Positions 11,801 through 22,391 of a DNA stretch of 64,000 bases are shown piece after piece. The DNA is taken from the NCBI GenBank assembly GCA_001179505.1, contig CDMY01000055.1:1-64000 (forward strand), given 5' to 3'. Source of the DNA: Vitrella brassicaformis. Its lineage: Eukaryota > Sar > Vitrellaceae. Both the position numbers and the translations under genes were made by a program. The notes under the pieces were generated by a model. It worked only from the letters and a program-made list of their open reading frames with translations, made no database searches and was not told the origin of the DNA. Within the stretch, counting starts at the first letter, position 1, and each line of letters starts with the position of its first letter.

Positions 11801-12260
11801 CCTCTGCAGGGGCTCGGTGTCCTCCTGGTCATCGTAGGGCTCCATGAGGGCATCTCCTTTGTCGATGATCTCCTCCCTCCTTTCCCTCTTCACCGGCCCA
11901 CAGCGCTGGGCGGGCCGACTGGTGGGGTTCTTCTGGTCGGGGGCCGGTGCGGTCCGCTTCTTGCGCTCCTTGGCGGGCTTAGCGACACGCTCATGTCCGT
12001 CGGGATTGGCCAAGGGCAGCCGGACCTGGTCAGCTGGACGGCCGGACGCCAAGTGATGAGCTCCCGCGGCCTCGCTCTCAGACTTCTCGGCAGCCTAATC
12101 ACACAGACGGACAGACGGCAAGGACATCACAATGAGGCCATGCGCCTTCAGGTTGACGTGCGCTTCATGCTCAAGAACCGGTGAGACGCCACACGGCCCC
12201 CAACGGCGTGTGGCTGACTCTCCTTATGCTCACCTTCTGTGCGCGTGTCTGTACCACCAT
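8860..12260 (-). CDS. Cdc25-type dual-specificity phosphatase, left-arm copy
   Basis: Multi-exon gene from ATG at 12260 (MVVQTRAQK, 9-codon first exon 12234-12260) through exon 2 (11604-12094) to a TGA at 8860-8862. The catalytic domain is rhodanese-like and Cdc25-specific: GYTILDARWEAEYDGGH, then HCEYSQERGP with the CX5R signature (Cys codon at 10317-10319), then YPMVYVLDGGYKAFW. Cdc25 enzymes remove inhibitory phosphates from cyclin-dependent kinases to trigger cell-cycle transitions. The N-terminal exon is very basic and acidic (KERKKR, RKRDRLFAARK). On both sides of the catalytic core are poly-Ala exons of related sequence. The C terminus is basic (AMKRKRDDRSDEQRKK), probably nuclear targeting. 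Every exon I compared with the right-arm copy keeps its frame, so this copy looks functional. Confidence 0.8.
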
Positions 12261-12900
12261 TCTTCCTAAGAATGACTGGCGATAGAGCTCTTCCCCTTGT
12301 GACAAATCAACGAAGCAACAAGCAATTGGCAATGGCTGCAGTGGGAGCGGCGGAGACGATTCGACGAAAGCAAAGTCACTCAGCTGAGGGACCCTGACCG
12401 TCCAGAATCTGCTGCTGATGCGACCGGACTGCTGGTGAACGACAGAGAAGTGTGACGGAGACGATGAGGAAGAGAAATCCCATCCGGGATGAGACGCCCC
12501 CAATAAAACGTTTCACGAAACTAGCTCGCACGCGGGCCGCGCCTGGAAATGCGGCACTTTGTTGGGAGCTGCGGAACGCTTTTGGATTGGCCATGAAAAA
12601 GGAAAGATCTGCGTCGGCCTGATTGGCGGCGGCGGAGGTATCTCACTGAAATTGTGGCAGTTCGGTGAAGCGAACAGCAGGAGGAATAGGTGAGTATCGA
12701 TGCGCCCATGCCAAACAGAGGCCGAGGCTGTGCTGTGATGGGGGCGTGCCGTGTGCCAATAGCCGTGTGCTTCTTGCAGATCTGTTGTGTCTGAGTGGCC
12801 ATCTTTGTTGACTCTGTGTCAGGAGGTGAGTCTGGCGTGCACGAAAGGCGCAGCGCCACCGTCCTGCTGTTCATTCATGTGTTCAGTGAGTGCAGCAGAG
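12261..12900. promoter_or_regulatory. divergent 5' region between Cdc25 and family D, left arm
   Basis: About 640 bp lie between the Cdc25 start (12260, -) and the family D start (12901, +). The same segment separates the two genes in the right arm (33847-34501) and is similar over most of its length, including AAACGTTTCACGAAACTAG near 12505 and GGACCCTGACCGTCCAGAAT near 12390. It probably holds both promoters and 5' UTR introns. No specific site is recognisable. Confidence 0.4.
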
Positions 12901-14939
12901 ATGTCTTCTTCTGCTAATTGTGGTGGATCTCGAGGTGACGCGGAGCGCCAGTGTGTCGACGGCCATGTGATTGATGCTTCAGGTGAGATGTCACAAGCAC
13001 ACGGCTGACAGACGGACAAAGAAATCAGTGTTGTGCACCTCATGTGTCTGCATCCATTTGTGTGCGTCGGCACAGGGCTGAGTGTCATGAGTGATGCGGC
13101 CGCTCACCACCACCAGCAGCAGCAGCAACAGCAGCAGGAGGAGGGGCACAGTCCATCGGCATCGGTGAGTGAGGCACAGCACATCACTGGGTGGATAACT
13201 CAGTCTCACTGAGGTGCCTTTGGTCTCTGTCTGTGCAGGCGTCCCCAGTGTGTGGCGGGTCGGGCGGTGTGTGTGGTCGGCTGGCGGCCATACACTCACT
13301 CATGGAGCAGGTGAAGGACACACAGATATCGACCCACTAAGGGATGCACGTCGCGATGGCGTATGTCTGTCTGTGTGTTCCCTTTGTCAGGTGGCCAGTG
13401 AGGTGTCGGCCGTCGAGCCTCTGGTAATGACATCCATTGCCGCCCACACTGACCAGGTGAGAGAGAGAAGGGGGGGGTTTGACATATCTCCCTTTACCAC
13501 ATGTCGTCTGTTGTCATGGGAATTCAGGCGCCCATCATTTGCCAGGAGTGGTCATCTGTCAAGTCGACCATACCCACCCTCTCGGCCATGTCCGGTGCCG
13601 TTCAGACCATCGCCCACCACATCTCGGCCGCCCCGCCCCCTCCCCCCTGTCAACCAGACATCACACAGCAACCTGGCCCCCCTCACCCCACCACCACCAC
13701 CACCACCACCCCCACAGCCACTGCTGCTGATGGTGACAATCCAGTTGACGTGACGGCCAATCGGCTCCCGGCCGACGTTTATTGCGATGGCGTGGTGGGC
13801 TACCTCCCTGTCGACGTGGCCATCAGATCGGCGAGGGGAGCCAACACCCACCACGGCAAACAGCTCATCAACGAGGCCTTCATGCTCAAGCGCATCAACG
13901 GCTCGCTCGACAGCAACCATTTGACCGGCCTCGTCGACGTGCATCGGTCGACTACAGCAAATGCGCCTATGTGCTTGAGCAAGGCGGAGAGCTGTGGCAA
14001 GAGATGGCCGACTTCATCCACCTGGCGCGCAATCACAAGCTCATCGAGGCACTGCCCCTGCGGCTGTCGGCTAATTCGCTGCCCACTGCTGCAGCATTCA
14101 AGGAGCTGCCACTCGCCCTGGCCGTCTACAAGACATTCGGCCACTTGCTGAGCCACCGGGGGACCAGCCTGGCGCTGGAGCGGGTGGAGGATGATGACGA
14201 CCAAAGTGAGAGTGACCAGGCCAGTGATGATGAGAACGACGATGGCATGGACGAGGGGGGAGATGAGGAGGACGGCGATGACGACATCGACCACCAGCAG
14301 GAGAGTGGGGGCGGTGACGCCAGTGGCGGAGAGTGACCAGGGGGCGATGGTCCAGGAGGGCAGCCAGGCAATGGACACCATGGTGATGGTCATGGTGGGG
14401 GCGTGGCGAGGCAGCGCTACAAGATCGGTGAGGAGTACTTCACGACCGTCCCCCTCGCTGATTTGCCCCCCAACCACCGCTACTGCAGCGGATACAACGA
14501 GAGCGATCCCGTCATCCGCTGTGGGGAGTGCCTCTACCCATCATTCACGGCCTTCCTCAAGTGGATGGTCCTGATGCAGTGGTGTGAGCAAGAGGGGGTG
14601 GGGGAGAAGCGGGTGACTCATGCTCATGTCGGTCCTGGTGACACTCGCTATCGGTCTCTGCTGGCGGCACCGACCATCGAGGGCTACAAGATCATCGACT
14701 ATATGGTTCGGCAGCCAGGCCAGGGATATGACGGCCGCGAGCGACTCATCATCGTCAAGGGCACAGCAGCCAACGACACCATTACAGCCTATCTGCGGCT
14801 GGTCTATGGCCGCATCAGCCTCCGGACGACCGAGGCGCCGAGTGATGGCAGCACAGACATCGAACGCTATCCCATTGCCGTGTCGGCTGCCAGACCAGTG
14901 CTGGTCAAGTACGGGCTGGCCAGGACAGTGCTGGGGTGA
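12901..14939 (+). pseudogene. family D protein, disrupted left-arm copy
   Basis: The structure matches the intact copy at 31781-33846: exon 1 from ATG 12901 to 12982, a His/Gln-rich exon near 13086-13165, two short exons, and a long last exon. Two lesions are visible relative to the right-arm copy. Ten nucleotides (CCGTTCGATT in the other copy) are missing at 13950/13951, shifting the frame inside VDVHRS, and a GGA has become TGA at 14334-14336 after the acidic stretch. Downstream of that stop the frame stays open from 14337 to a TGA at 14937-14939 and encodes the conserved C-terminal domain (RYKIGEEYFTT through KYGLARTVLG). A truncated or internally initiated product is possible, but a full-length protein is not. 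Confidence 0.8.
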
Positions 14940-15230
14940 AGCGGTCAGGCAATCAGACGGTGTGGTGGATGGGGGCGTTGAGGTCGGGAGACAGATGCAT
15001 CTACAGACTGACTGACTGGCTTGCCTTTGATTGATGAGCATATGGTTTTCAATTGGTGAGCGAATGAGTGACACTGTGGCTTCTCGTGTCTGTGGTCCAA
15101 CCCAACGCCATCATGGGACATGTCATGACGTTAACATGTTCAACATCGACCAGCTATAGACACCCACACACACACATATACACACAGATGCACTGACACA
15201 GTTAGGATGCCCCTCCGCGTGTCTGTGTGC

Positions 15231-15501
15231 CTATCGAGCTGAGAAGAGTGTGGTGTAGTTGGTGGCTGGCGGGTCGGTGTCGTTCGGCAGCTCAGCTGAT
15301 CCCACTTGTTGAAGATACCCCGGTTGTAGGCCGTGTGCCGCCACGGACCTGCACATACACACACAACATGTCAGGCACACAGAGACAGACGCCGTCATGC
15401 GGCTCTCGCGTACCGCCGATCCAGTGCTGCGGCTCGTCCCGCGGCCGGAACTGGTGGATCAGTGGCGGTGGGGAGGGCGTCTGGTGCACAAAGTTCAACA
15501 T
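15231..15501 (-). pseudogene. small two-exon gene E, frameshifted left-arm copy
   Basis: Exon 1 is 15414-15501 (ATG TTG AAC TTT GTG, MLNFVHQTPSPPPLIHQF). Exon 2 is 15231-15348, with a 65-bp GT-AG intron. Compared with the copy at 31215-31483, an extra AGCTG (tandem duplication in GATCAGCTGAGCTGCCG) adds 5 nt in exon 2 after NKWDQL and shifts the frame. The old stop at 15231-15233 is then out of frame, and reading continues to about 15140. Either the gene is broken or it makes a different C-terminal tail. Function unknown. The intact product is a 67-residue Pro- and aromatic-rich protein without a recognised domain. Confidence 0.6.
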
Positions 15502-16636
15502 GGCACGGTCTCCCAACCGGCCAGGACAGGCTGAATGCCGGCCAGGGCAGTGATGGATCGTGAGTTGTCAGGCTGTGGACAGGCGAGAAGATAGGATGTC
15601 GTTTCTGTCTTTCGGACACCTGGTGATGGTCGTTTCCGCTTGGTCGGCAAAAATGCGAGCTTCCAACCGTTTTGCCGTTGAATCGCGATGCGGCTGTGGC
15701 TTTTCTTGATAATTAAGGGCGGCTTTGCGTGTGTGCAAGGCGGTGGTGGCGGCGCTCTCTAATTCGGGTCTCCCCGTCTGTCTGCTCCGAAGTTTGGCGA
15801 GCGGCCCGGCTTCCCTCCCTCCCTCCCTCCCTCCCTCTATCCCTCTCCCCCGCTCAATTAGCCTCTTCTATACTTTCGTCGACGGTTTTGAGGCTGTGGC
15901 TGCCGGCTGCTGGGGCTGACAGAAGCACAGAGGTGGACGTCAGGAGGGGAGGGTGCGTGTTGGGCGATTTGGTTGGTTCGGCCAGGCTGTCTGTCTGTCT
16001 GTCGTTGGGAAGGTACTAGGCTCCTACCGTCTATCTACCACGCTATCTTGCGACATTCGGTAGCTGCGTAATCGCATCTCGCATCGTGGTTGTGGGAGTA
16101 GTATTTGGTTGTGTAGGCAGGGCAGGGCGTGCTGTTGTGTGGGGGCGCTCAGTACTAGTATTGCGATTTGAGTGCCCTCTGTCCGTCCGTCCGTCCGTGT
16201 GTGTGTGTGTATCGCATCTCTCTGGATAGCATAGCAGTGGGGCGGGCGTTACATTGATTGTCCCTCTTTACTCTTTCTGCGTGGTAGTGGTCAATATGTG
16301 TGTGGTGTCGCCCTGACAGCGGGCGGCTGGCTGGCTGTCTGCCTAGCTTGGTAATTCATCTCGTCCTATCTATCGTCTGCTGTGGTGCTATTTAAACGAC
16401 CGATTGATTGCCTGAGTGCCTGAGCGCCTGAGCGCCTGTCTGGCTGTTGCCCTGCTGCACACACACACACACAGACGGTTGGTGGTGTTTTTGCGCCAAC
16501 TGTTTGAGAGCAGAGGCGCACGGCACACACCAGCTTGGTTTTCTAACTCTTTTCCTGCTACTCGACTCACTCATTGAGTGACTGACTGACTGACCTCACT
16601 GACTTGACTTGTCTCTCCTGGCTGCTGTCCCTCCCG
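15502..16636. other. intergenic region, start of the unduplicated spacer
   Basis: No gene supported. CCCT repeats (15813-15840), CTGT and GTCC runs (15988-16005, 16180-16200) and pyrimidine-rich stretches. The 3' part is the 5' flank of the subtilisin-like gene. Confidence 0.5.
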
Positions 16637-19600
16637 ATGCTGACCCCTTCCCGGCGACGGCCACTGCACGCCCCACCCCCAGCCACCGAATCCACCGGTG
16701 CCCCAGCCGCCCCAAGCCCCTCTTCCACATCATCGGCGTCATCTCCCGATCGACGGATGGCGCAGGCACCCGCCCCCCCTCACCCCCGTCACACACCAGC
16801 AGCAGCAGCCCCGCCCCCTCCACCTCCCCAGCCCGGCCCTGTGCTGCCCCACGGCCACGCGAGGCGGCGGCAGGTTTTCATGTCGATTGCCTTCCTGCTG
16901 CTGCTGATGAGGACGGGTGGGGAGGGGCAGGTATTGGCGGGGGAGAGGCGGCTGCGGGGCGACAATGAGGGCAGGGTGGAGGCACTGGCGTCATCTGATG
17001 TGGATAAGGACAGCCCCTCATCCCTGCCATTCCTCCCTGGTAAGGAACGTTGACGATGGCCACACACTGTACATGTATGTGGGCTGGGCATCCATCGACC
17101 TATCTATCCACTGATTGTGGGTGGTATGTAGGTGGCGAGCTGGTGGGTGCGGGCTCGTGTCGCACGTCTGATGCCGATGCGGGTTCTCCTACGCACGTGA
17201 GCTCCGCAGACCTGGGCTCGTGTCTGAAGCGGTGCGTCAAAGAGGCAGGCTGCCACGGCATAGAGTACGTCTTCGACCGGGACCAGAACTGCATCATGGT
17301 CCACAGCCCAATCCTGTTCGCTGCCCCAATGCCCGACAAGAAACACGCTTGGTGCTATCGCAATGGTACGCTCGATGCTCAGCCACACAACACACACAAC
17401 ACACACACGGATTGTTCTCTCTGTCTATCTGTGCGTATTGTCTGTCAGCCGACCGTCGGCCTGAGGTGAAAGATTTCCATCTGCTTGGGCAGGGTCAGTG
17501 CGGCTCCCCCCAGCACAAGGGCGACCTGTATGCGGCCATCACCCGCCCGTCTGTGTACGAGTGCGCATCCACCTGCCGAGACGACCACAACTGCCGCGCA
17601 TTCGCCTACAGCATGCAGCAGCGGAGGAAACGCGGCGGACACGCACACGGCGCACACGGGGGCCAGGGCAACCGCAACGGCGGTGGCAAAAAGGACGCGA
17701 GGAAGCGCCACGGCAAGGGGCAGATGGCCGCCCACGGTGAAGGGGAGACGCTCTTCGAGATCGTCGACACCGTCCCTCACCTGGACCAGGATGAAAATGA
17801 GGATGGCCCCGCTGATCGCATTGAGGATGAGACAATAGACGAGGAGCAGCAGGACGCCGCCGGCAACGACACTGAGAGCGACAGCGGCATCGCAGCGGCC
17901 ACAGAGGCGCCGGAATCGAGCTATGGTGATGACGAGTACTACCCTGATTCCGTGTACGACATGGACGGGGCGGACGGCTACAGCTACTACGGCTACGATG
18001 ACGGCATGGAAGACATGCTCTACGGCAGCAGCAGCGACGAGCTGGTGGTGGCGCAGGCGCGTCACGGCAGCAACTGTGAGCTGTTCGGTGAAGCCGTCAA
18101 GAAGACACACGGGCCGAGCCTGGACATCAAGGACCACGACTCGCGAACAGCATGCTTCATCAAGATGGGTATGACATGGCACACAGAACCAAACAAAAGA
18201 GGGGCAGGGGTAGGCAGGCAGGAATCCACGTGCATCTCTCAGTCTGTGTGTGTGGATGGTGTCCTGTCCTTTCCTGTCATGCCGCAGACAAGTGTGCGAC
18301 GGTGTATGCGTACGACGCAGGCAACTCGATGCCGATGAGCATGGTGGAGTACGACGGCGAGCCCGCCGTCACGACCATGAGCGAGGAGGACCTCATGGCC
18401 ACAGACGGCTTCTCATCCTCACCCGACAGCGCCCCACTCGCCAAGGCGAAAGGTGTCACCTACAGCGCCTTCGACCTCGACACCGTCGTCACTCCCGGCC
18501 AGGTCAAGGCCATGGGCGTCGGCACACAGCGGCCCACAGAGGCCGACAGCCCCAACAGCAGTGCCAACAGGGTGATCGTCAAGCTCAAGCAGCCGCAGGA
18601 GGGCGTCGTCCGCGCGGCAGCCATTTCCAAGGTGCTCGAGTTCCAGACGGACAGCGGCAGCAATGTCAATGCGACCGAGCGCCGGTCGCTGGTGGCCGCC
18701 GTGACGCACCTGAACAGCCTGTGGATGGACGTGGTCGACCTCCCGCACGACATGGACGCCCTTGGCGCGTGCGAGAAGGCCCGCGTGGACCCAGAGGTCG
18801 AATTTTGCGAGCCTGACGTCATCGCGCGCAAGCTGGAGGTGCCCGGGACACGGCAGGTGTTCGAGTCGCCCCCGCCGACGCGGTCGGGCCGGCGTCCGCC
18901 CATGGCCGAGAAGACCGAGAAGCGGTGGGTGCCCAACGACCCGCAGTTTGTGGAGCAGTGGGGGATGGACAACGACCCCGGCAACGACATCAACCTGCCT
19001 GAGGCCTGGGCGTCGTTCGACAACGACATGGTGGAGCGGCGCAAGAAGCCCCCCAGCCCCGTGATCGCCGTCATCGACACGGGCGTCGACTACACGCACC
19101 CCGACCTCAAGGGCGCCATCTGGACCAATGAGGACGAAATTCCCAACAACGGAATCGACGACGATGGTATGCTCTGCTCTCTCCTTCTGTAGTCAGGCAG
19201 CCCCAGCCACATTGTGACATCCATCCATCCATCCATTGGTTTCATTTGTGGTGTCTGTCCTGTCCGGTGTGTATTGCACGCAGGCAACGGTTATGTGGAC
19301 GACATTCACGGGTACGACTGGTGCAACAAGGACCCAGACCCCATAGATGACGACGGCCACGGCACCCACTGCAGCGGCACCATCGCCGCCAATGGGGACA
19401 ACAAGCAAGGAATCGTCGGCGTCGCGTGGATCCTCAAACCCAAGATCATGGCCCTCAAGTTCCTGTGCGGCGACGGATCGGTCAGCCCTGCGGGCACCAC
19501 TCACACAACCACAGCCATCGATCTCCATCCATCTGTGTGTGCGCATGTGGCTGCAATGCACTGCAGGGTAGTGTGATAGACGCCATCCAGGCGATCGACT

Positions 19601-20572
19601 ACGCCATCACCAACGGGGCCACGTTGACGTCCAACAGCTGGGGCGTGGTGGACAGCAGCGGCTACAAGCCTCTAGAGGTCGCCATCAAACGCGCCCTCGA
19701 GGCCAACTCCGTCTTCATCGCAGCGTCGGGCAACTCCCGACTCAACAACGACGAGACGCCCAAGAACTACCCCTCCTCGTTCGAGTGGGACAACATCGTC
19801 GCCATCACGGCCACCGACCAGGAGGGGCAGATATCGCCTTTCGCCAACTACGGCCCCACGACGGTCGATGCCGCCGCCCCAGGCAGCAACATCTACTCGA
19901 CCGTTGCGGGAGGCAAATATGGTGTACTCTCGGGCACATCCATGGCTGCACCATTCGTATCAGGTGAGTTCGGGGGTCGCTCAGAGGGACACCCATAGAC
20001 ACAGACATGAGCACACCTCTGTGTGTGTGCGTGTGTGTGGTTTGGGTGCAGGTTTGGCGGCCTTGATATGGGCGACCAACCCTGATTTGAACTTCTGGCA
20101 GATCAAGGACATCCTGCTGTCGACGGTCGACAAGATGGACTCACTCAAGGGCCAGTGCACCACCAAGGGCCAGGTCAACGCGCTCCGATCCCTCCGGAAG
20201 GCCCAGCAGCTCGCAGCCGACAACAAGCACACCGTCCAGCTGCAGGACGTCAAGCCACTCAGGGAGAACTTCCACCTCAAGCAGACGCTCTTCCCAGGTG
20301 GCGTCTCGCTCGCCGTCCTGCCGGCGCTCAGCAGCTACTCGGCCGTCAGCACCAGAATTCTCGACCGCAACACCTGGCACGACGTGGTTGACGAGCACAC
20401 CGACAAGCGGGCCGACATCGGTGGGGGGCTTGCGAGTGCGTGCGGTCGCTCGAGGGACGGCGGGATGGGCGTGTGTGAGTTGGATGAGGGGGAGTTCCAG
20501 GTGGTGGCGGAAGTTTTGGACAAGGAGGGCAACAGGATATGCGTCGAGAAGGTGTCCTTTGATGTCGACTGA
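16637..20572 (+). CDS. subtilisin-like serine protease with PAN/apple domains
   Basis: Seven exons joined by GT-AG and codon phase: 16637-17039, 17132-17365, 17449-18168, 18288-19166, 19284-19480, 19567-19963, 20052-20572. This gives 1116 residues. The triad is visible: Asp about 715 in VIAVIDTGVDYTHPDL, His about 771 in GHGTHCSGTIAA, oxyanion Asn about 867 in AASGNS, Ser about 936 in LSGTSMAAPFVSG. A hydrophobic stretch (MSIAFLLLLM, ATG at 16879) could be a signal peptide if translation starts there rather than at 16637. Two Cys-rich PAN/apple-like modules follow (CLKRCVKEAGCHG; CASTCRDDHNCRAFAY). The second is interrupted by about 150 acidic residues before NCELFG. An I9-like prodomain precedes the catalytic domain. 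Such proteases mature secreted or surface proteins in apicomplexans. Exon 5 uses a GTCAGC donor. Confidence 0.9.
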
Positions 20573-22146
20573 CCGACTGACCGACCAGCTCAATGACCCA
20601 TTCACCCATTCACCCACCCCCCCACCCCCCATCCATCAGTGGTTGTCGTGTGTGCGCGAATGGAGAGATGGAGGGGTGATCCATGGATGGATGGCGTGGA
20701 TGAGTGCCCGAGTGTCGTTGGTGTCGATAGGGTCGGCTGGCTTGTGCATATGGTATACCCATGTAGATACTCAGAGGGGGGAGGGGGAGGGGGAACATGC
20801 GCATGTTCCTCCATCTTTGGCCCAGTGCTGTGTCTGTACTTGCCCGGCCCACATATGCCGCCCGTCCCTTGTGTCTCCTTGTTTTCGTCCCGCCATCCAT
20901 CGATACTGTCAGTCATGTGTTTGTTCTTTCTTTCGTCAGCAGCCATTTCGAGCGATCAACACATGCACGCGCACAGAACAGCACCGTGCGTACGTGCATC
21001 AACCAACGAATCAGCTACTGTAATGGCGGGCACTGATATAGAGGGGCGGCACATGTGCGTGTGGGCGTGCGTGTGTGTGATGCTAGGTGGCGGTTGGGCT
21101 TTGCCGGGCGGATGGCGGCGAGCTGGTTGTAAAGAGTGCAGGGGTGTGTGTTGGGGTGTGCGACTGTGTGTCCGTGTGCATGCCTGTGTGTGTGTGTGTG
21201 TGTGGGTGTCCTTGATGCTATTTATCCCCTTATTACGTGATGATGGAGAACTCATGGATTGCATGGCATGGATTGCATGGATGGCGTTGATGGCTTGACC
21301 AGGTTGTGTGTTTGATGCCCAGCAGTGCAGTGAGCTTATTGATCGGTAGATGGTGGGTGAGTGACAGCTTGTAGGTAGCTAGATGGATGGATGGCGCGTG
21401 CCTGCCTGCCTATGAGTAGGTCTATGGACTGCATACGTGTGCGCGTGTACCGTGCGTAGGTGTGCATATCTGTTTGTCCGTGTGCCTGGTGTGTCTTATC
21501 TAATTGTGCGCTCTCTGTCTTTCTGTCTGTCGTGTCCTTCTTTACTATGCAGCACCTGCAGTGCATTGCAGCACACACACCATCCGACGTTGTCGACAGA
21601 CAACTTAGGTACACAGCCACGCACAGCCATCCATCGTGGTGCATGCCGGCTAATCCTCCCTATATATCGGTGCGGTGGATGAGTGTGTATAGTCGCTTTC
21701 CACTCCCTGTCCGCATAATGTCCATCTTCGCCTGCCTGCCTGCCTACCTATGTGTTCATGGCGTATGTATTTATCCCTCCAATGAACGACTTGCGTCTTC
21801 ATGTGCCTCTGTCTGTGTGCGTCTCTCTGTGTGTGTGTGATGTGACTGTCTGCTGTCTGTGGTGCATTTGTTTTAAGTTACAGTGTGCCACTGACTGACT
21901 GGTTGAGATAAATTGGTATTATTATTGGTCACACGCATACACACACTCTATAAACACAACACCACACGCAGCAGCAGCAGAAGGCCCACACACAGACATG
22001 CACACCAGACAGAGACAGACAGAGAGCCCGACAAGAAAATCCATGCAGCAACCACCCTCTCCCCCCTCCCGCCGTCTCTCACTTACACACATACACACCC
22101 ACACCCGTCCGTCCCCCAGCCCGCCAGGCCATGTCAGTTGGTTGAG
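20573..22146. other. intergenic region, no supported gene
   Basis: Convergent space between the protease and the phosphodiesterase 3' ends. It contains TG/CA tracts (21185-21205, 21828-21838), CCAC/CATC runs and no coding signal I trust. Confidence 0.55.
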
Positions 22147-22354
22147 TCAGTTGTAGGCACTGTCCATTTTGGTCTGTAGGTGTTTCTTGTTATTCTCCAG
22201 CCCCTCCTCCAGCAGGTCCTTCTGCAGGTTGGGCAGCAGCACGATGATGTAGGCTGACAGCAAAGGCTGCACCAGCACGTCGATGAACCCGATCTGACAC
22301 TTGTACTGATTCGTCAAATCACGATCGCTGCACGCACACACGCACACACACGCA

Positions 22355-22391
<37 letters not shown>

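Larger units (their letters stand above)
4261..15496. repeat. left arm of a large inverted segmental duplication
   Basis: This segment of about 11.2 kb is the reverse complement of 31223-42564 in gene order, exon order and much of the intron and intergenic sequence. The outer edge is visible where the reverse complement of GACTGTGCACGG and GGCTGCGTCGGTAGTATTTG (4261-4315) matches 42525-42564. The inner edge is in the first codons of gene E near 15496. Gene order left to right is methyltransferase (-), profilin (+), Cdc25 (-), family D (+), gene E (-). Three of the five carry disabling lesions relative to the other arm. Divergence is modest in exons (one substitution in 159 residues for profilin) and includes many small indels in introns. 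Confidence 0.95.

Noticed and set aside
13800-14477. Long minus-strand ORF (225 codons) antisense to family D, also 32243-33178 in the right arm (311 codons)
   Set aside because: Shadow frame of the real family D exon. Its composition follows the GC-rich codon structure, and it contains no domain.
16604-16636. Start of the subtilisin at 16604
   Set aside because: The codon there is TTG. The first ATG in the frame is 16637, and 16879 is an alternative that would expose a signal peptide.
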